Source: Marsupella aquatica (Eukaryota; Marchantiophyta). Taken from it: 64,000 bases of DNA. How positions within the stretch are numbered: the first letter of the stretch is position 1; every line of letters starts with the position of its first letter. The stretch is taken from assembly GCA_973895155.1 (NCBI GenBank), contig OZ316898.1, positions 14,508,001 through 14,572,000 on the forward strand, read 5' to 3'. Shown in pieces: positions 45,876 to 56,039 of the stretch. A model generated the notes under the pieces. It saw only the letters and a program-made list of their open reading frames with translations. It was not told where the DNA came from and did not search any database. Both the position numbers and the translations under genes were made by a program.

Positions 45876-48020
45876 AGCAAAAACAATGGCTAAGGCTTCT
45901 CTTTCGGTAACTGTATAGTTTTTCTCAGCAGCACTCATCTGCCTACTGGCATAATAAATGGGATGATCCCTATTGTCATCATCCTTTTGACTCAAGTTAG
46001 CTCCGATGCAGAAGGCAGATGAGTCAATGAAAACATGAAACTTCCTACTCCAATCTGGTGGGGAGAGAATGGGCGCAGTCACAAGGCGGTCCTTTAGTGT
46101 TTGAAAAGCTTGCTGTCTTTCTTCATTCCAAACATAAGGTTCATTTTGTTTGAGCAATTTGGTCAGAGGCATAGCAATATCGGCATGTTTATGAATGAAT
46201 CTGCGATAATACCCGACATGCCCTAAGAAGGCACGGAGTTGCTTCAAATCCGTCGGAGGTTGAAGTTCCACGATCACCCGGACCTTTTCTTTGTCCACCT
46301 CTATGCCACGCTGAGAAATGACATGGCCGAGCAAGATACCTTCCAGCATTCCGATGAAGCACTTCTCTGGATGTAAGCACAATTGAGCTTCCCGACACTT
46401 CTGGAAAGTCTTCTCGAGGTGCATTAAATGGTCAGCCGCCAATCCATACACACAGAAATCATCGATGAAGATCTCCATGAAGTGCCGAAGGTACTCCTGA
46501 AAAATAATCATCATGATACGCTGAAAAGTGCCTGGGGCATTACACAACCCAAATGGCATCATTGCATACGCATATGTACCCCAATCCGTTGTGAACGTGG
46601 TCTTGTCCCGATCCTCCTTTCGAATGGAAACCTGGTTGTACCCAGAGTATCCGTCCAGAAAAGTATACAACTCATGCAATGCGACCTGATCAAGCACTAG
46701 ATCTATGAAGGGTAAGGGATAATGGTCCTTCCTGGTGGCTGCATTCAATTTCCGATAGTCCTGACACACGCGGATTTTTGTCTTTCCATCAGGTCCCGCC
46801 TTCTTGGGTACAATGACAATGGGGGATACCCATTCACTACTCAAGACGGGGTAGATGAAACCAGCAGTAGTCAACTTATCCAGCTCCTCCTTCACAAGGA
46901 CAGAGTACTTGGGGTTCAAACGGTACTGCCTTTGACGGACTGGCACTGCCCCTTCCATCAAGTCTATCCGATGCTCTCCCAGATGAGGGTGGATGCCCTT
47001 CAAATCTGAATGACTCCATGCAAAAACATCCTTGTACTGGGTCAACAACTTAATGTACAAGTCCCGCAACTCACCCTGGATATGCTTTCCTATATTAAGG
47101 AACTTGCCAGGTTCAATCTCAACTTTTTGACAAGCCTTAGGGTCCACTATACCATCCGTTAGGCGTGCTGGCCTAAGCTCCAAATCACCAACATCAGACT
47201 CACTGATTTCCGGAGAGGGAGGGTGTTTTTCATTACCGGAGGATACGCCATGCATTTGCTGATCTGAGAATTGTTTCCATATATCATGGCCGACTCCTTG
47301 TAAGTTTGCTTTCTCCCCTTCCGGTGGAAATTGTCAAAAAGGGGCCTCAGAAGCTAATCCAGTCTCCACAACTGGATCAGATAGGTAAACCTCCAAATAG
47401 CGTACCTCCTCCAACTCAAACTCCAATGGCTCCAGAATCAGGTTGGAATTCGAAAAGTCTGACGTATACCCGTCGTCAGTTTGCGTCTCGCCCTTATGAT
47501 CCTCAGTAGCCCAACTCACCACCACCTTGGGTTTACCAAAAGACATCTCTTGAGCTTTCCAATTTACCTGCACTTGGGCTTTATACAACCAGGGGCGGCC
47601 TAACACGACTGGAAAGCTGGAAGGTACCTCTGGACTTATTATCACATATTCCAAAGTAAATGGAACACCAGCAATCAGAGTATCTACCTTACTTAATTTT
47701 CCCGCGGGAACAACTCGAGATTGGTCCGCCATGCACAGGATCTTGGGTGTTGGTTCAAACTTAGTAAATCCAAGATTAAATGCAGTTTGCTGAGTCATGA
47801 GGTTGACGCTGGATCCACCATCCACTGGTACTCTCCTCACAACACATCCTTGAATTTGTACATCCAGCTCTGGTGGTCCCTTATCCTCCCATTCCAAACG
47901 TAATACATCCACCTCTGGCAACTTACGCCGCCTTCGCTTTCCTGCCAACAATCCTCTCAATATATTGGCGTCTATAAACCGGGTTGTCTTGCAACAACTC
48001 ACCAATGGTGATATGAGCAA
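45870..48020 (-). pseudogene. pol: Gypsy-1 protease and reverse transcriptase
   Basis: One frame from 48020 to 45870 with a single TGA near 47334. The retropepsin domain is at the start: RRVPVDGGSSVNLMTQQTA, with the active-site triplet read as DGG, as in many Tat-type elements. RT follows from about 47000: YRLNPKYSVLVKEELDKL, CQDYRKLNAATRKDHYPLP, FLDGYSGYNQV, PFGLCNAPGTFQ and FIDDFCVYG (the catalytic xDD at about 46450). RNase H begins near 46050 (FHVFIDSSAFCIGANLSQKDDD). A frameshift near 45875 separates the end of RNase H. Confidence 0.93.
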
Positions 48021-48830
48021 GATGGCCCTTCACGTCTTCTACAATATCATATCCCTGTTGCTTTAACACAGGTCGTTCGGGCTCCTTCACCACTGGCTTC
48101 TGAATTGAATGCGAGGTGTGATCTTTAACTAGTTCCTCTAATTGAGCTTTTACTTCTGAAGAAATGTCAGGTAAAAAATATTTGGGATCATAGCGATCAT
48201 AAGCTGGGTCCTGATCCTTGGGTAGGCCTTCCTCAAATGGAGCTCGTTCCTTTGGCTTAGGTCCCTTCTTTTGGTGCTTCTCTACTGCTTGTTTCTCCTC
48301 TTTCCGCTTGGAATGAGTAGTTGCATAGGTATCCGTTAGAACTTTGTCCTGATCCTGAACTCGAGCATTAGGCATGCCCACCACCTCTGGCTTCACCAAG
48401 TGATCCACTAACACATCAGGAACAATTCCGGCCAGTGGTTGAGCAAACGTGGAGTGGCCTATCACTTCCACTCTGTTCACATCCCCATGGTGGATCATTC
48501 CACAATGCTCAACCTCTTCAGAGTACACCATCCTCACTTTAGCCTCTGGTCTGATTGTCTCCTTGACAGGCTCTTGAGCAAAGCGAACCATCATTTTTGT
48601 TTTAGGCGGATTTGGACATTCCACAGGCAAGTGCCCTTCCTTGCCACAATTTCCACATATAGGGGTGTATCCCTCTTCTCTCTTCGGATACGGACATTGC
48701 GGTGAGTAGTGGTCCGGCTGACCACAATTCCAACAGGATCCTTTCTGCCGTGGAGCTCCTCTAGGGGCCTCCTGGAGGTCCCATAGGCGGCCTGGGAACA
48801 GGTCTGTTGAAGGCAGGTTTTGGCGGTACC
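47923..48830 (-). pseudogene. gag: Gypsy-1 gag C-terminal region with zinc knuckles 2 and 3
   Basis: After a shift near 48767 the frame reads GSCWNCGQPDHYSPQC and CGNCGKEGHLPVEC, two C-x2-C-x4-H-x4-C knuckles 16 residues apart, then a linker towards protease (KGPKPKERAPFEEGLPKDQDP; GHLAHITIGELLQDNP). Another shift near 47935 joins it to the protease frame. Confidence 0.88.
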
Positions 48831-50340
48831 CAATTATTCATTGGTGGAGGGGCAGGTGGGAAATACTGACCTCCTGGTGTTGCCTGAACTGCATATGCCG
48901 GCTCGTATTCGTAATCTTCTACCTCCTCCGGTCCTTCCAAGTAATTTACTGCCATACGCCAATTTGGGCACTCCGTCGGATAGTGCCCTTGCTGATTACA
49001 ACGGGTACACCACACGTTTGTCCTCATGGTTGGTGGTAATCTTCGCACAGGTTTCACCGCAGCAATATGTACATTCAGCTTAGATAGCTTCCCAGTTATT
49101 TCCTCCATCATGCGATCCATTTTTTTCTGAGTAGAAGTCTTAGGCTCTACCTTCGAGGTTGACTTCTTCTTTTTGGAGGCGGACTGTTCCAAATCTGAAC
49201 TAGAACTAGAGCTAGCGCTCTCACTAGTGCTTGAATCCGTACTCTCATCGTCTTCACTAGTGCTGCTGTCACTATCGTCCTTCTCCGAATCAGATTTAGA
49301 CTTTGATTTTTTTTCTTTTTCCTCTTATCTTTCTTCAAGTCTTTCCTCACTCGCTTTTTCTCAGAAATTTCAGAATCCACATACTTATGTTCTGATTCCT
49401 GAACTTCCTCCAAAGTAGTACCACCTTCACGCCTGACATATCAAGCAATTCGTGACGGCAATCCGTTGATAAACCAATCCTTCACAGTAGACTTAGATGT
49501 GGCTGGATTATATTGGTCCACCAAATCCAACAGTTTATCCGCATATTTCCTCACAGACCCATGTTTCTTCATGTGTAAATGAGAGATCCTAGCAAAAGCT
49601 CGAGCGGCAGACCCCTCCTCTTTGTACTTAGCCAAGAAGGCAGCCTTCAACTTACCCCAGTCATGTTTATCTGGAAAGCGATCATACCACTTTTGAGCTC
49701 TCTTCTTCATCAGTCCACCAAATAAATAAGCCTTTTCCGCATCTTGGCTTTGTCCATTTGAAGCTGCAGCAGCTTCAAATTCCTTCAAATAGACTTCTGC
49801 ATCCTCTTTAGATGATCCAAAGAATCTATCATATCTCACATTGTTACGAGCCATTATAGTAGGACTTAGATTAGGGATGGGTAAGGCAGATCGGATGGCA
49901 AACGGATTAGTCCAAGTTTGAGGACTTAATACAATAGAACTACTAGATTCTGAACTACTGCCGAAGCTCTTCTCGCCTGAAGACGACCCTTCTGATGAAT
50001 TAAATGCTGTGAAGCCTTCAAGTTCTTCTAGAGTTGGATTCTGTTGTCAAATCCCTTCGACATCTGATGGTTTCCTTGAATGCTGTGGTGGACCAATCAA
50101 CTTGGGTCCGGATCGCAAATTCACATATAAGGGTCTACTGGCTGCAGGATTTCCCAGAGTCCCTTGGGTTACCCTAGTCTGAATGGAGGTTACCTTCCTT
50201 GTCACACTTCCCGGTAAAGGGAATTCTGATGCTTGAAAATCAGACAGGAGGTCTCGAGGCTCCACTGCCTTGCTCGAGGATTCTGATTTATAAGAAGCTT
50301 TCCTCCATTTCTTTTTGATTTGGCGAGCTTCCTCCGACAT
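48761..50340 (-). pseudogene. gag: Gypsy-1 gag (capsid) with zinc knuckle 1
   Basis: ATG 50340 (MSEEARQIKKKWRKAS) starts the frame. In-frame TGA codons lie near 50047 and 49441. The capsid part is clear: MARNNVRYDRFFGSSKEDAEVYLKEFE (ATG 49854), KAYLFGGLMKKRAQKWYDRF and AARAFARISHLHMKKHGSVRKYADKLLDLVDQY. A one-base slip in an A8 run (about 49306-49313) precedes a Ser/Asp-rich acidic segment, and then CTRCNQQGHYPTEC, the first knuckle. The frame stops near 48761. Confidence 0.9.
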
Positions 50341-50394
50341 ACCTCATTCTTAGCAATAGTAAAACTTCTCTCCCTAGTTAATTGTCTTGCTACA

Positions 50395-50748
50395 TTACTG
50401 AATCCAGGTCGTACTCAGAAGTATTGAAGGAAGATGTGATTCATGAGGCCCCATTATGAAGAAATCCAGGTGGTACAGGCGATCACCAATTTGAATAGGT
50501 ACTGCCTTCATCTCCCCCACAGGTTTAATCAATTGGCCATTGATCCAGAACTGTGTGTAAGTTGGTAAAATTGGTGCGAGAGCCAGATTCTGAGCCAAAC
50601 GAATAGAAAGCAAATTAATTCGAGAGCCCCTGTCTATTGAAACTTCCTTAATCAGGTATCCCGCCAATCTCACCTGAGATTCAAAAGAACTTTGGATGGC
50701 TCTTGTGAACACATTGGAGGGATGCATGGTAGCTTTGATTACAAGCAT
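50395..50748 (-). CDS. Gypsy-1 extra retropepsin-like ORF upstream of gag
   Basis: ATG 50748, 117 codons, ending 54 bases before the gag ATG. It reads GYLIKEVSIDRGSRINLLSIRLAQNLALAP, later INGQLIKPVGEMKAVPIQIGDRLYHLDFFIMG. This has the layout of the retropepsin fold of the element's main protease (PVDGGSSVNLM...GKLSKVDTLIAGVPFTLEYVII), with DRGS where the catalytic D-x-G-S stands. The Asp is kept but the middle residue (Arg) is unusual. The real N-terminus may lie further upstream beyond stops. It could be a duplicated, possibly inactive, protease domain or a remnant of a second element. Confidence 0.65.
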   Translation of the reverse strand: MLVIKATMHPSNVFTRAIQSSFESQVRLAGYLIKEVSIDRGSRINLLSIRLAQNLALAPILPTYTQFWINGQLIKPVGEMKAVPIQIGDRLYHLDFFIMGPHESHLPSILLSTTWIQ

Positions 50749-51420
50749 CTTTCAATGCCACTGAGAAAACACCCACTACAGATGGAAGCGGTCACCTTGG
50801 CTTTTCCCAAGGGGCATGCCTCTTGCACCTTGTGTCGAGGGATTCGAACAGGTATGTCCATTCAACTCTTGGGAATCCAAAGTGTCTGGAAACCAATTCA
50901 ATGCCTTGGAGATCTTCTCCTGACCCCTCTTCATATCCTTCTTTGGCTAGGTTTACCGCAGCACTTCCTATCTCATCCTCCTATTGGGCCCCATTTCACC
51001 TTGAAGCATTGTACTAGCCAATTCAGAAATAGAAATTACAGTATATCTCTCCTGAGTAATCCTACCATTTAATCTCAGCATTACCAAATGCAAATTCAAA
51101 CCTTCCCACCATATTATGGACAGCCAATGAACCCCCTTCTACCCCTCACACTTAACACCCATGTTTGCACATATTGATTATGCAAATTCCTAACTCGTAG
51201 GGAGCCTAATGATCTAATGGGTGGGGGCATTCTTCAAGAATCCTCCACCCCTAAGGTTGGCTTACAGCCTAAGTATCTCAATAATTTTTAACATTGGCTC
51301 TAACACTTATCCTAAACTCTTCAATAAAAAGGGTAAAACTCTTTCCAAACTTCGCCTATAATCCACTGATTATCTTAATCTCGATTCCTACACACAGAAA
51401 TCTCTTTCTTCACATGGAAA

Positions 51421-51630
51421 TCAAGCACCCTTGAGGCTATCCTTTTTGGCCTTAATTTCCTTCCTTCTCCTTCTCCTATTAAGGAGGGCTTCCTCCCTCA
51501 TCATCTCCCGGAAAGCTTCCGGGGCATTTGCTAGGGTGAAGGGTCGAACCTCCAGCACCTGAATTGGCCATTGTCCTGAATCTTCCATTAAGTAACTCCT
51601 TCTGACCAATTCAACCTCCTCGGTTGGCAT
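51421..51630 (-). CDS. Short leader ORF of gypsy-1
   Basis: ATG 51630, 69 codons, beginning about 34 bases after the primer-binding site. The C-terminal half is very basic (RRRRRKEIKAKKDSLKG). No family recognised. As the first ATG of the genomic RNA it could be translated or act as an upstream ORF. The segment between it and 50748 (51420-50749) shows nothing I can assign. Confidence 0.4.
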   Translation of the reverse strand: MPTEEVELVRRSYLMEDSGQWPIQVLEVRPFTLANAPEAFREMMREEALLNRRRRRKEIKAKKDSLKGA

Positions 51631-51663
51631 TCACTGCCTTGATATCAATCCATTCCATACCGT

Positions 51664-51681
51664 TCCCCGGCAGCGGCGCCA
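51664..51681 (-). promoter_or_regulatory. Gypsy-1 primer-binding site (tRNA-Asp)
   Basis: The plus-strand sequence TCCCCGGCAGCGGCGCCA matches the 3' end of plant tRNA-Asp with one mismatch, so the minus strand reads TGGCGCCGCTGCCGGGGA. It lies nine bases from the 5' LTR. Confidence 0.9.
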
Positions 51682-51690
51682 AAAATCATA

Positions 51691-53364
51691 TGTCATATAG
51701 CCAGAAGAACCAAAAGGAACACTTTTTACATAAAGACTCGGAATTCGATCCCTTTAAGAACAGATTTGGAAAGAATTGAATGAATTTATCTCTCTGAGTA
51801 ATCTAAAGCTCTCAGCACATAGATTTCTTGTTTCTCACTAAAAGATCAAATAAACAAAACACCAAAGTAAATAAACTTCTGTCTTATGAGTCAAGAGAGA
51901 ATAATTTATGGTCTGAAAACTCTGATTAGCTATTGCCACTCCTTCAAAAAGGACTATGGTCTTAGAATAGACATAAAACAAGTCTCATAACTCACTAATT
52001 TCTCTCCTGACTAAATAAAATTGCATGATAAGGAATTTCCAATTTGCTAAACAAGTACTGCTCTGGTTACAAATGTAATGATATGACTTAAGATGCCGGC
52101 AACATGGTTTGACATCAGCGATACGCAATTCCGTCAAACACTAAATCATATTCCATAAACAAAGTAACGGTACTGAATACTCTGAGAACCAAACTTTACT
52201 TCTCACATATCAAACAACAACTCTTGAATTAGCTAGCGAATCTTGACCCTTCAAGCAAGCCTAACAGTGAATTCAATGTAAGTCACAGAAGCTTGTAACT
52301 GAATTCAAGTATCAAGAAATTTCTTGAATTCATAAATTCAAACATAAGTTTTGCTTCCATACAAGACTTCTCTTGTTAAAATGGAAGGATGGGAAACTAA
52401 CAGAAGTCTGATTGGAATTGTCCCCCCCTTTGGTAAAGGATAAACCATGAGGTTTTATAGGTAAAGGTTCCCTTAACTGAAAAGGCATGACTTTTCAAAC
52501 CTCAAATATCTAAAAGACAATCCTAAAAGAAATAAAGAAATGCATTGGAGACTTAGTGGACGCTTTGTAGAGCGTCCGTGTTTTCTGGTAAAACTAATAA
52601 ACAGTGGTTTTAATCTAATTTTAACTTCTAAACTAAAAGTTGGAATGAGCTGAAACTTTTCTAGAGTACTCTACTACATATAATCTCTATGCTGGTAAAG
52701 TTTCAGACTTTTCTGAGACTTCTAAGTGCCTCAAATAAATTGGCAAAAGTGGTGCGGTGTTATGAAAGTGCGGAAATCAGAAATATTTCTAAGTGTCGGG
52801 AAGATAGTGGACGCTTCAGAAAGCGTCGATTGGATTTTGGTGTTTTGGTCGCGGCGTCCGTCTTCCGGCCTTCAGGTGGGACGCTTCAGAAAGCGGCGGA
52901 GTCTGTCTTGGCGGACGCTTCAGAAAGCGTCGATTCTGCTTTGTCTTCGAACACGGCCGAACAGTCAAGGCGTCACTTCTCATGTGGACGCTTCAGAAAG
53001 CGTCTCATCGGACTTTGGGGTAGCGGACGCTTCAGAAAGCGTCTTAAAGCGTCCGGTGTCTGGTTCAAATAGACGCTTCAGGAAGCGTCTTAAGTTCTGT
53101 GGTATCGGTGAAGGACGGCTCAAAAAGCGTCGTGGTTAAGGGGGTCGCATCTGGTTGGCAGCACACATGGACGCCTCAGCTGTCTTGGGATTTATTGGCT
53201 TTGTAACTGGGGACGCTTCAGAAAGCGTCCTTAGTTAGACTGAAGTGAGTTAACCGCCAAATGGAAAGTAGACGCTTCAGAAAGCGTCGTTTTTGCTCAA
53301 AAAGTTTGAAACGATTCAGATTTTTCTCTTATGGTCGTGTTTCAGCAAAAGTTTCCTTTCCACA
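51691..53364 (-). repeat. Gypsy-1 5' LTR (1674 bp)
   Basis: The right-hand LTR in window orientation, essentially identical to 39621-41294. It carries the same hairpin array at 52810-53289. Confidence 0.97.
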
Positions 53365-53369
53365 ACAAC

Positions 53370-54680
53370 CTCGGGCAAGAGTGAATGGGTCTGGAGAAGG
53401 CAAACCTGGAAAGGGAGGACACGCTCCTCAACCCCCATGACATGGTCAAAGAGGATGGGTTGGAGATCCACAATGAAATGAGAAGCAAGGGTAGGGGCCA
53501 CCTATGCCCAACTCCCAAGGAACGTGCACGGGGCAATGGAAACAGCCAAGGAAATACCCATGCCACCGTAGGAAGAAGCGGGGGGAAGAAGACAGGGCAA
53601 CCTGCCTAGCCACAAAAGAACTATCCTCTTCATCAAGGGCTCTAGGGCTGATAAGGTGTCCAAAGGTCCCCATTACAAAGGTGTTGAAGGATGAGAGCAA
53701 GGACAAAAACAAGGGAGTGAGCAGAACTGTCCGGAGAAGGTATGAAGGGCACCAAATGAAGCACTGGACCAAAATCATGAAGGCAATCTGGACATTGCCA
53801 AGTGCCACCAACTGGTCGGTGTGAAGAACATCCTGAGATAATGCCACCTGCAAAAACTCACGGACAAAAGCATCCTTCCCAAATGGGACCCCCAGGACCC
53901 AAATGCCCTCCTCACAAAGGGGGCCACCAAGGGGAGGGGAGAAAGAATCTGGGAGAGGATGCAAAGACCAGATCCAACACTTCCGAGACTGCACCAAAAG
54001 GCCAAGGAGTGCCAACTAGTCAACAAAGTGGAGATAAGCATCTCCAAGGATCGAGATGGGCCCCACCAGATGAGTATCATCAGCAATGGATGGACACATG
54101 CACCCGGGAAAGGCAAGTAAAGACGCCCAAAGAGTACAAAAGTGTGCCATGGCAAACAAAGCCCCACCGATGGGTTCCCCCTATTGAGTACCTGACTCAG
54201 AAAGAATCGTCGTGTAAGACCCAGGACTAAGTCGGTCAAAATAAAACAACAAGGCAGGGGTCCCTTATATAGAAGGCCCGAACAAAGGGAATGAGGGAGG
54301 CAATCTCCCCGCTAGCCTCCCACAATTCCTCAAAAATAGCACGCCAAGAGACAGTGTTGAAAGCATTGGCCACGTCAATTTGGATGACCGCCCAATCAGG
54401 ATGGATATCCGCAATCAAACGCAGGCCATGCACAACACTCTCACATCCACCCCAAACTGATGAGGGGAGAGGTGAGAAGCAAAAGGTGACCGATTCTGAG
54501 ATCTGAAGACAACAACTGACCATCCAGTAAAGAATCTCACCAATGGCAAGGGGCCGCACCCCAGAAGGCGTAACACAATGCACCCGGATGAGGATCTTCC
54601 CTCCATGATTAATGCAAGAAAGTACAGACTCTACATAGTGAATAGAATAATATTGCATAGTTTCATGTAATACTTGGAGG
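53370..54680 (-). pseudogene. LINE, 5' part: reverse transcriptase
   Basis: On the minus strand 54658-54236 reads GVRPLAIGEILYWMVSCCLQ, CESVVHGLRLIADIHPDWAVIQIDVANAFNTVSWRAIFEEL (RT motif with the first catalytic Asp) and LIPFVRAFYIRDP. 54015-53446 then reads EEGIWVLGVPFGKDAFVREFL and LVALGNVQIAFMILVQCF, the usual downstream part of this LINE RT family, in another frame. The reading continues across the gypsy insertion into 39615. I did not find the YxDD motif cleanly; it should lie near 54050-54230, where frames are scrambled. The 5' end of the element may be truncated near 54690. Confidence 0.85.
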
Positions 54681-54771
54681 AGTTAAATTGTAGACATTAT
54701 TGACTAAAGTAGCCTCATACACAATGAATGAAGTTCTCAATTTACATATTTGGAATGGTTCTGGCCTGTGT

Positions 54772-55116
54772 TGTTAGGATTTACTCTTAGGTCTAGAGTT
54801 ACGAATGTACCATAGTTAAAGCTAACCTTAGTCGCAGACTTGGTTAGGTTAGTCATGCTGTGCATACTCTATAACCAAGCGGTGTTTGCTTGGAGAGGGG
54901 GAACTCAGGCTCATTGTTACGGAGCTAGTTGAGAGATAGAGAGAGCTTGCGCTGTGGATGCTTGGTATGGCCGGTCGGCCTAGAGTGCAGTAAAGCTCGT
55001 GTGTGTTCCCATGGACGTATCCTCATGTGGAGGTGAACCACGTATCTTTCTGTGTCAACTCTTGTGCATTGGATGGTTGATGGGCTTGTCGTTGCGATCG
55101 TCGTCTATGCTCAACA
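54772..55116 (+). repeat. Solo LTR related to copia-B (345 bp)
   Basis: TGTTAGGATTTAC...CTCAACA with a perfect 5-bp duplication TGTGT (54767-54771, 55117-55121). The 3' two thirds match the copia-B LTR closely (ACGGAGCTAGTTGAGAGATA and onward); the first 120 bp are diverged. There is no internal element next to it, so LTR-LTR recombination removed it. Confidence 0.95.
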
Positions 55117-55299
55117 TGTGTGACCCAAATCTGAAATATATTAATATATGCAAATGGATACAAGATATGAAACACTCCCCTCAAATACTTACCCTTCTAG
55201 GAGTAAAAGCTGAAAAGCTTCAGTCTTCTCTCAACTCTCTCTTTCATCCTCCCTGGTTTTAAAACAATTATCACCAACCCAATCACTGGGAAGTGTGGA

Positions 55300-56030
55300 G
55301 CTGCAAATGAATGCTGATTCACCCATCATTCCAGGTTAAGAACTTTGGTATATCAACAATAAGTAGTGCTATTTGGGCTAATATAGAGAGTGATATTGGT
55401 AATTTTGGTGTAGTATGGTTATACTCCTCCAATGTTTATGCTGTTTGCTCTTAGCATTGGAGCATTTGTTGCTATCTTTACCTGGAGGAAATTGGATTGT
55501 CCTAGGTAACTTTAATATGACAAAAAAAATTATATTAGACTTAGTTGCTGGTCACTCATCCTTACTTTCTGGATCTGAACTGGCTGCTTGGCGTGCCTTT
55601 AAATGAAGTCTCAATTCACATGATGTATACAAGTTAGTAAGTTCCACGTCAGGCTCTAGATACACTTGGAGGAGGGACACTCTCAATGGGGTTTTTCAGT
55701 TTAGTCTTGACCTATCTTACTAAGCCATATTGGATCTTGGCTGGATCGAATCAGCAGGACCGTCCATTGTCCAGTCACTGTCCAGTATCAATGTCATTTA
55801 CTAACATCAATCGATCAGTTCTTGGGTCCCATATTTCAAAGCTAACACATGGGTAATGAGGAAAGATCACAAATATCGCTCTTTTGGAACAGGCATGGTC
55901 AGCAACTCATCGGTGACAATCAAAAACCAACAGGTAACCATGGAGACAATAAAGTTATCCGCAATGTGCGTGATTAAGGGCAAATGGTCGTGACTTGTAC
56001 GTAAATTAAAGGGTGAGTTAACTTAATTGG
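55300..56030 (+). pseudogene. L1-type LINE endonuclease fragment
   Basis: Across frames it reads NWIVLGNFNMTKK (the conserved GDFN motif of AP-type endonucleases, with Asp read as Asn), SGSELAAWRAFK, then STSGSRYTWRRDTLNGVFQFS and a decayed segment to about 56000. This is the end of an L1 ORF2 endonuclease domain. Stops and shifts throughout. Confidence 0.78.
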
Positions 56031-56039
56031 AAACTTCAA

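Larger units (their letters stand above)
39621..53364 (-). mobile_element. Gypsy-1: 13.7-kb Ty3/gypsy element, Tat/Athila-like, very recent insertion
   Basis: TG...CA ends, 1674-bp LTRs and a perfect 5-bp duplication ACAAC (39616-39620, 53365-53369). By eye the LTRs differ at two positions (TGTCG versus TGTCA at the start, GTCTCC versus GTTTCC near the end). On the minus strand the order is primer site, leader ORF, retropepsin-like ORF, gag with three zinc knuckles, protease, RT, RNase H, integrase, extra ORF, polypurine tract and LTR. RT-RNase H before integrase is the Ty3/gypsy order. No chromodomain, the tRNA-Asp primer site and an ORF after pol point to the Tat/Athila group. The coding region has many stops and shifts despite the fresh LTRs. 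Confidence 0.96.
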
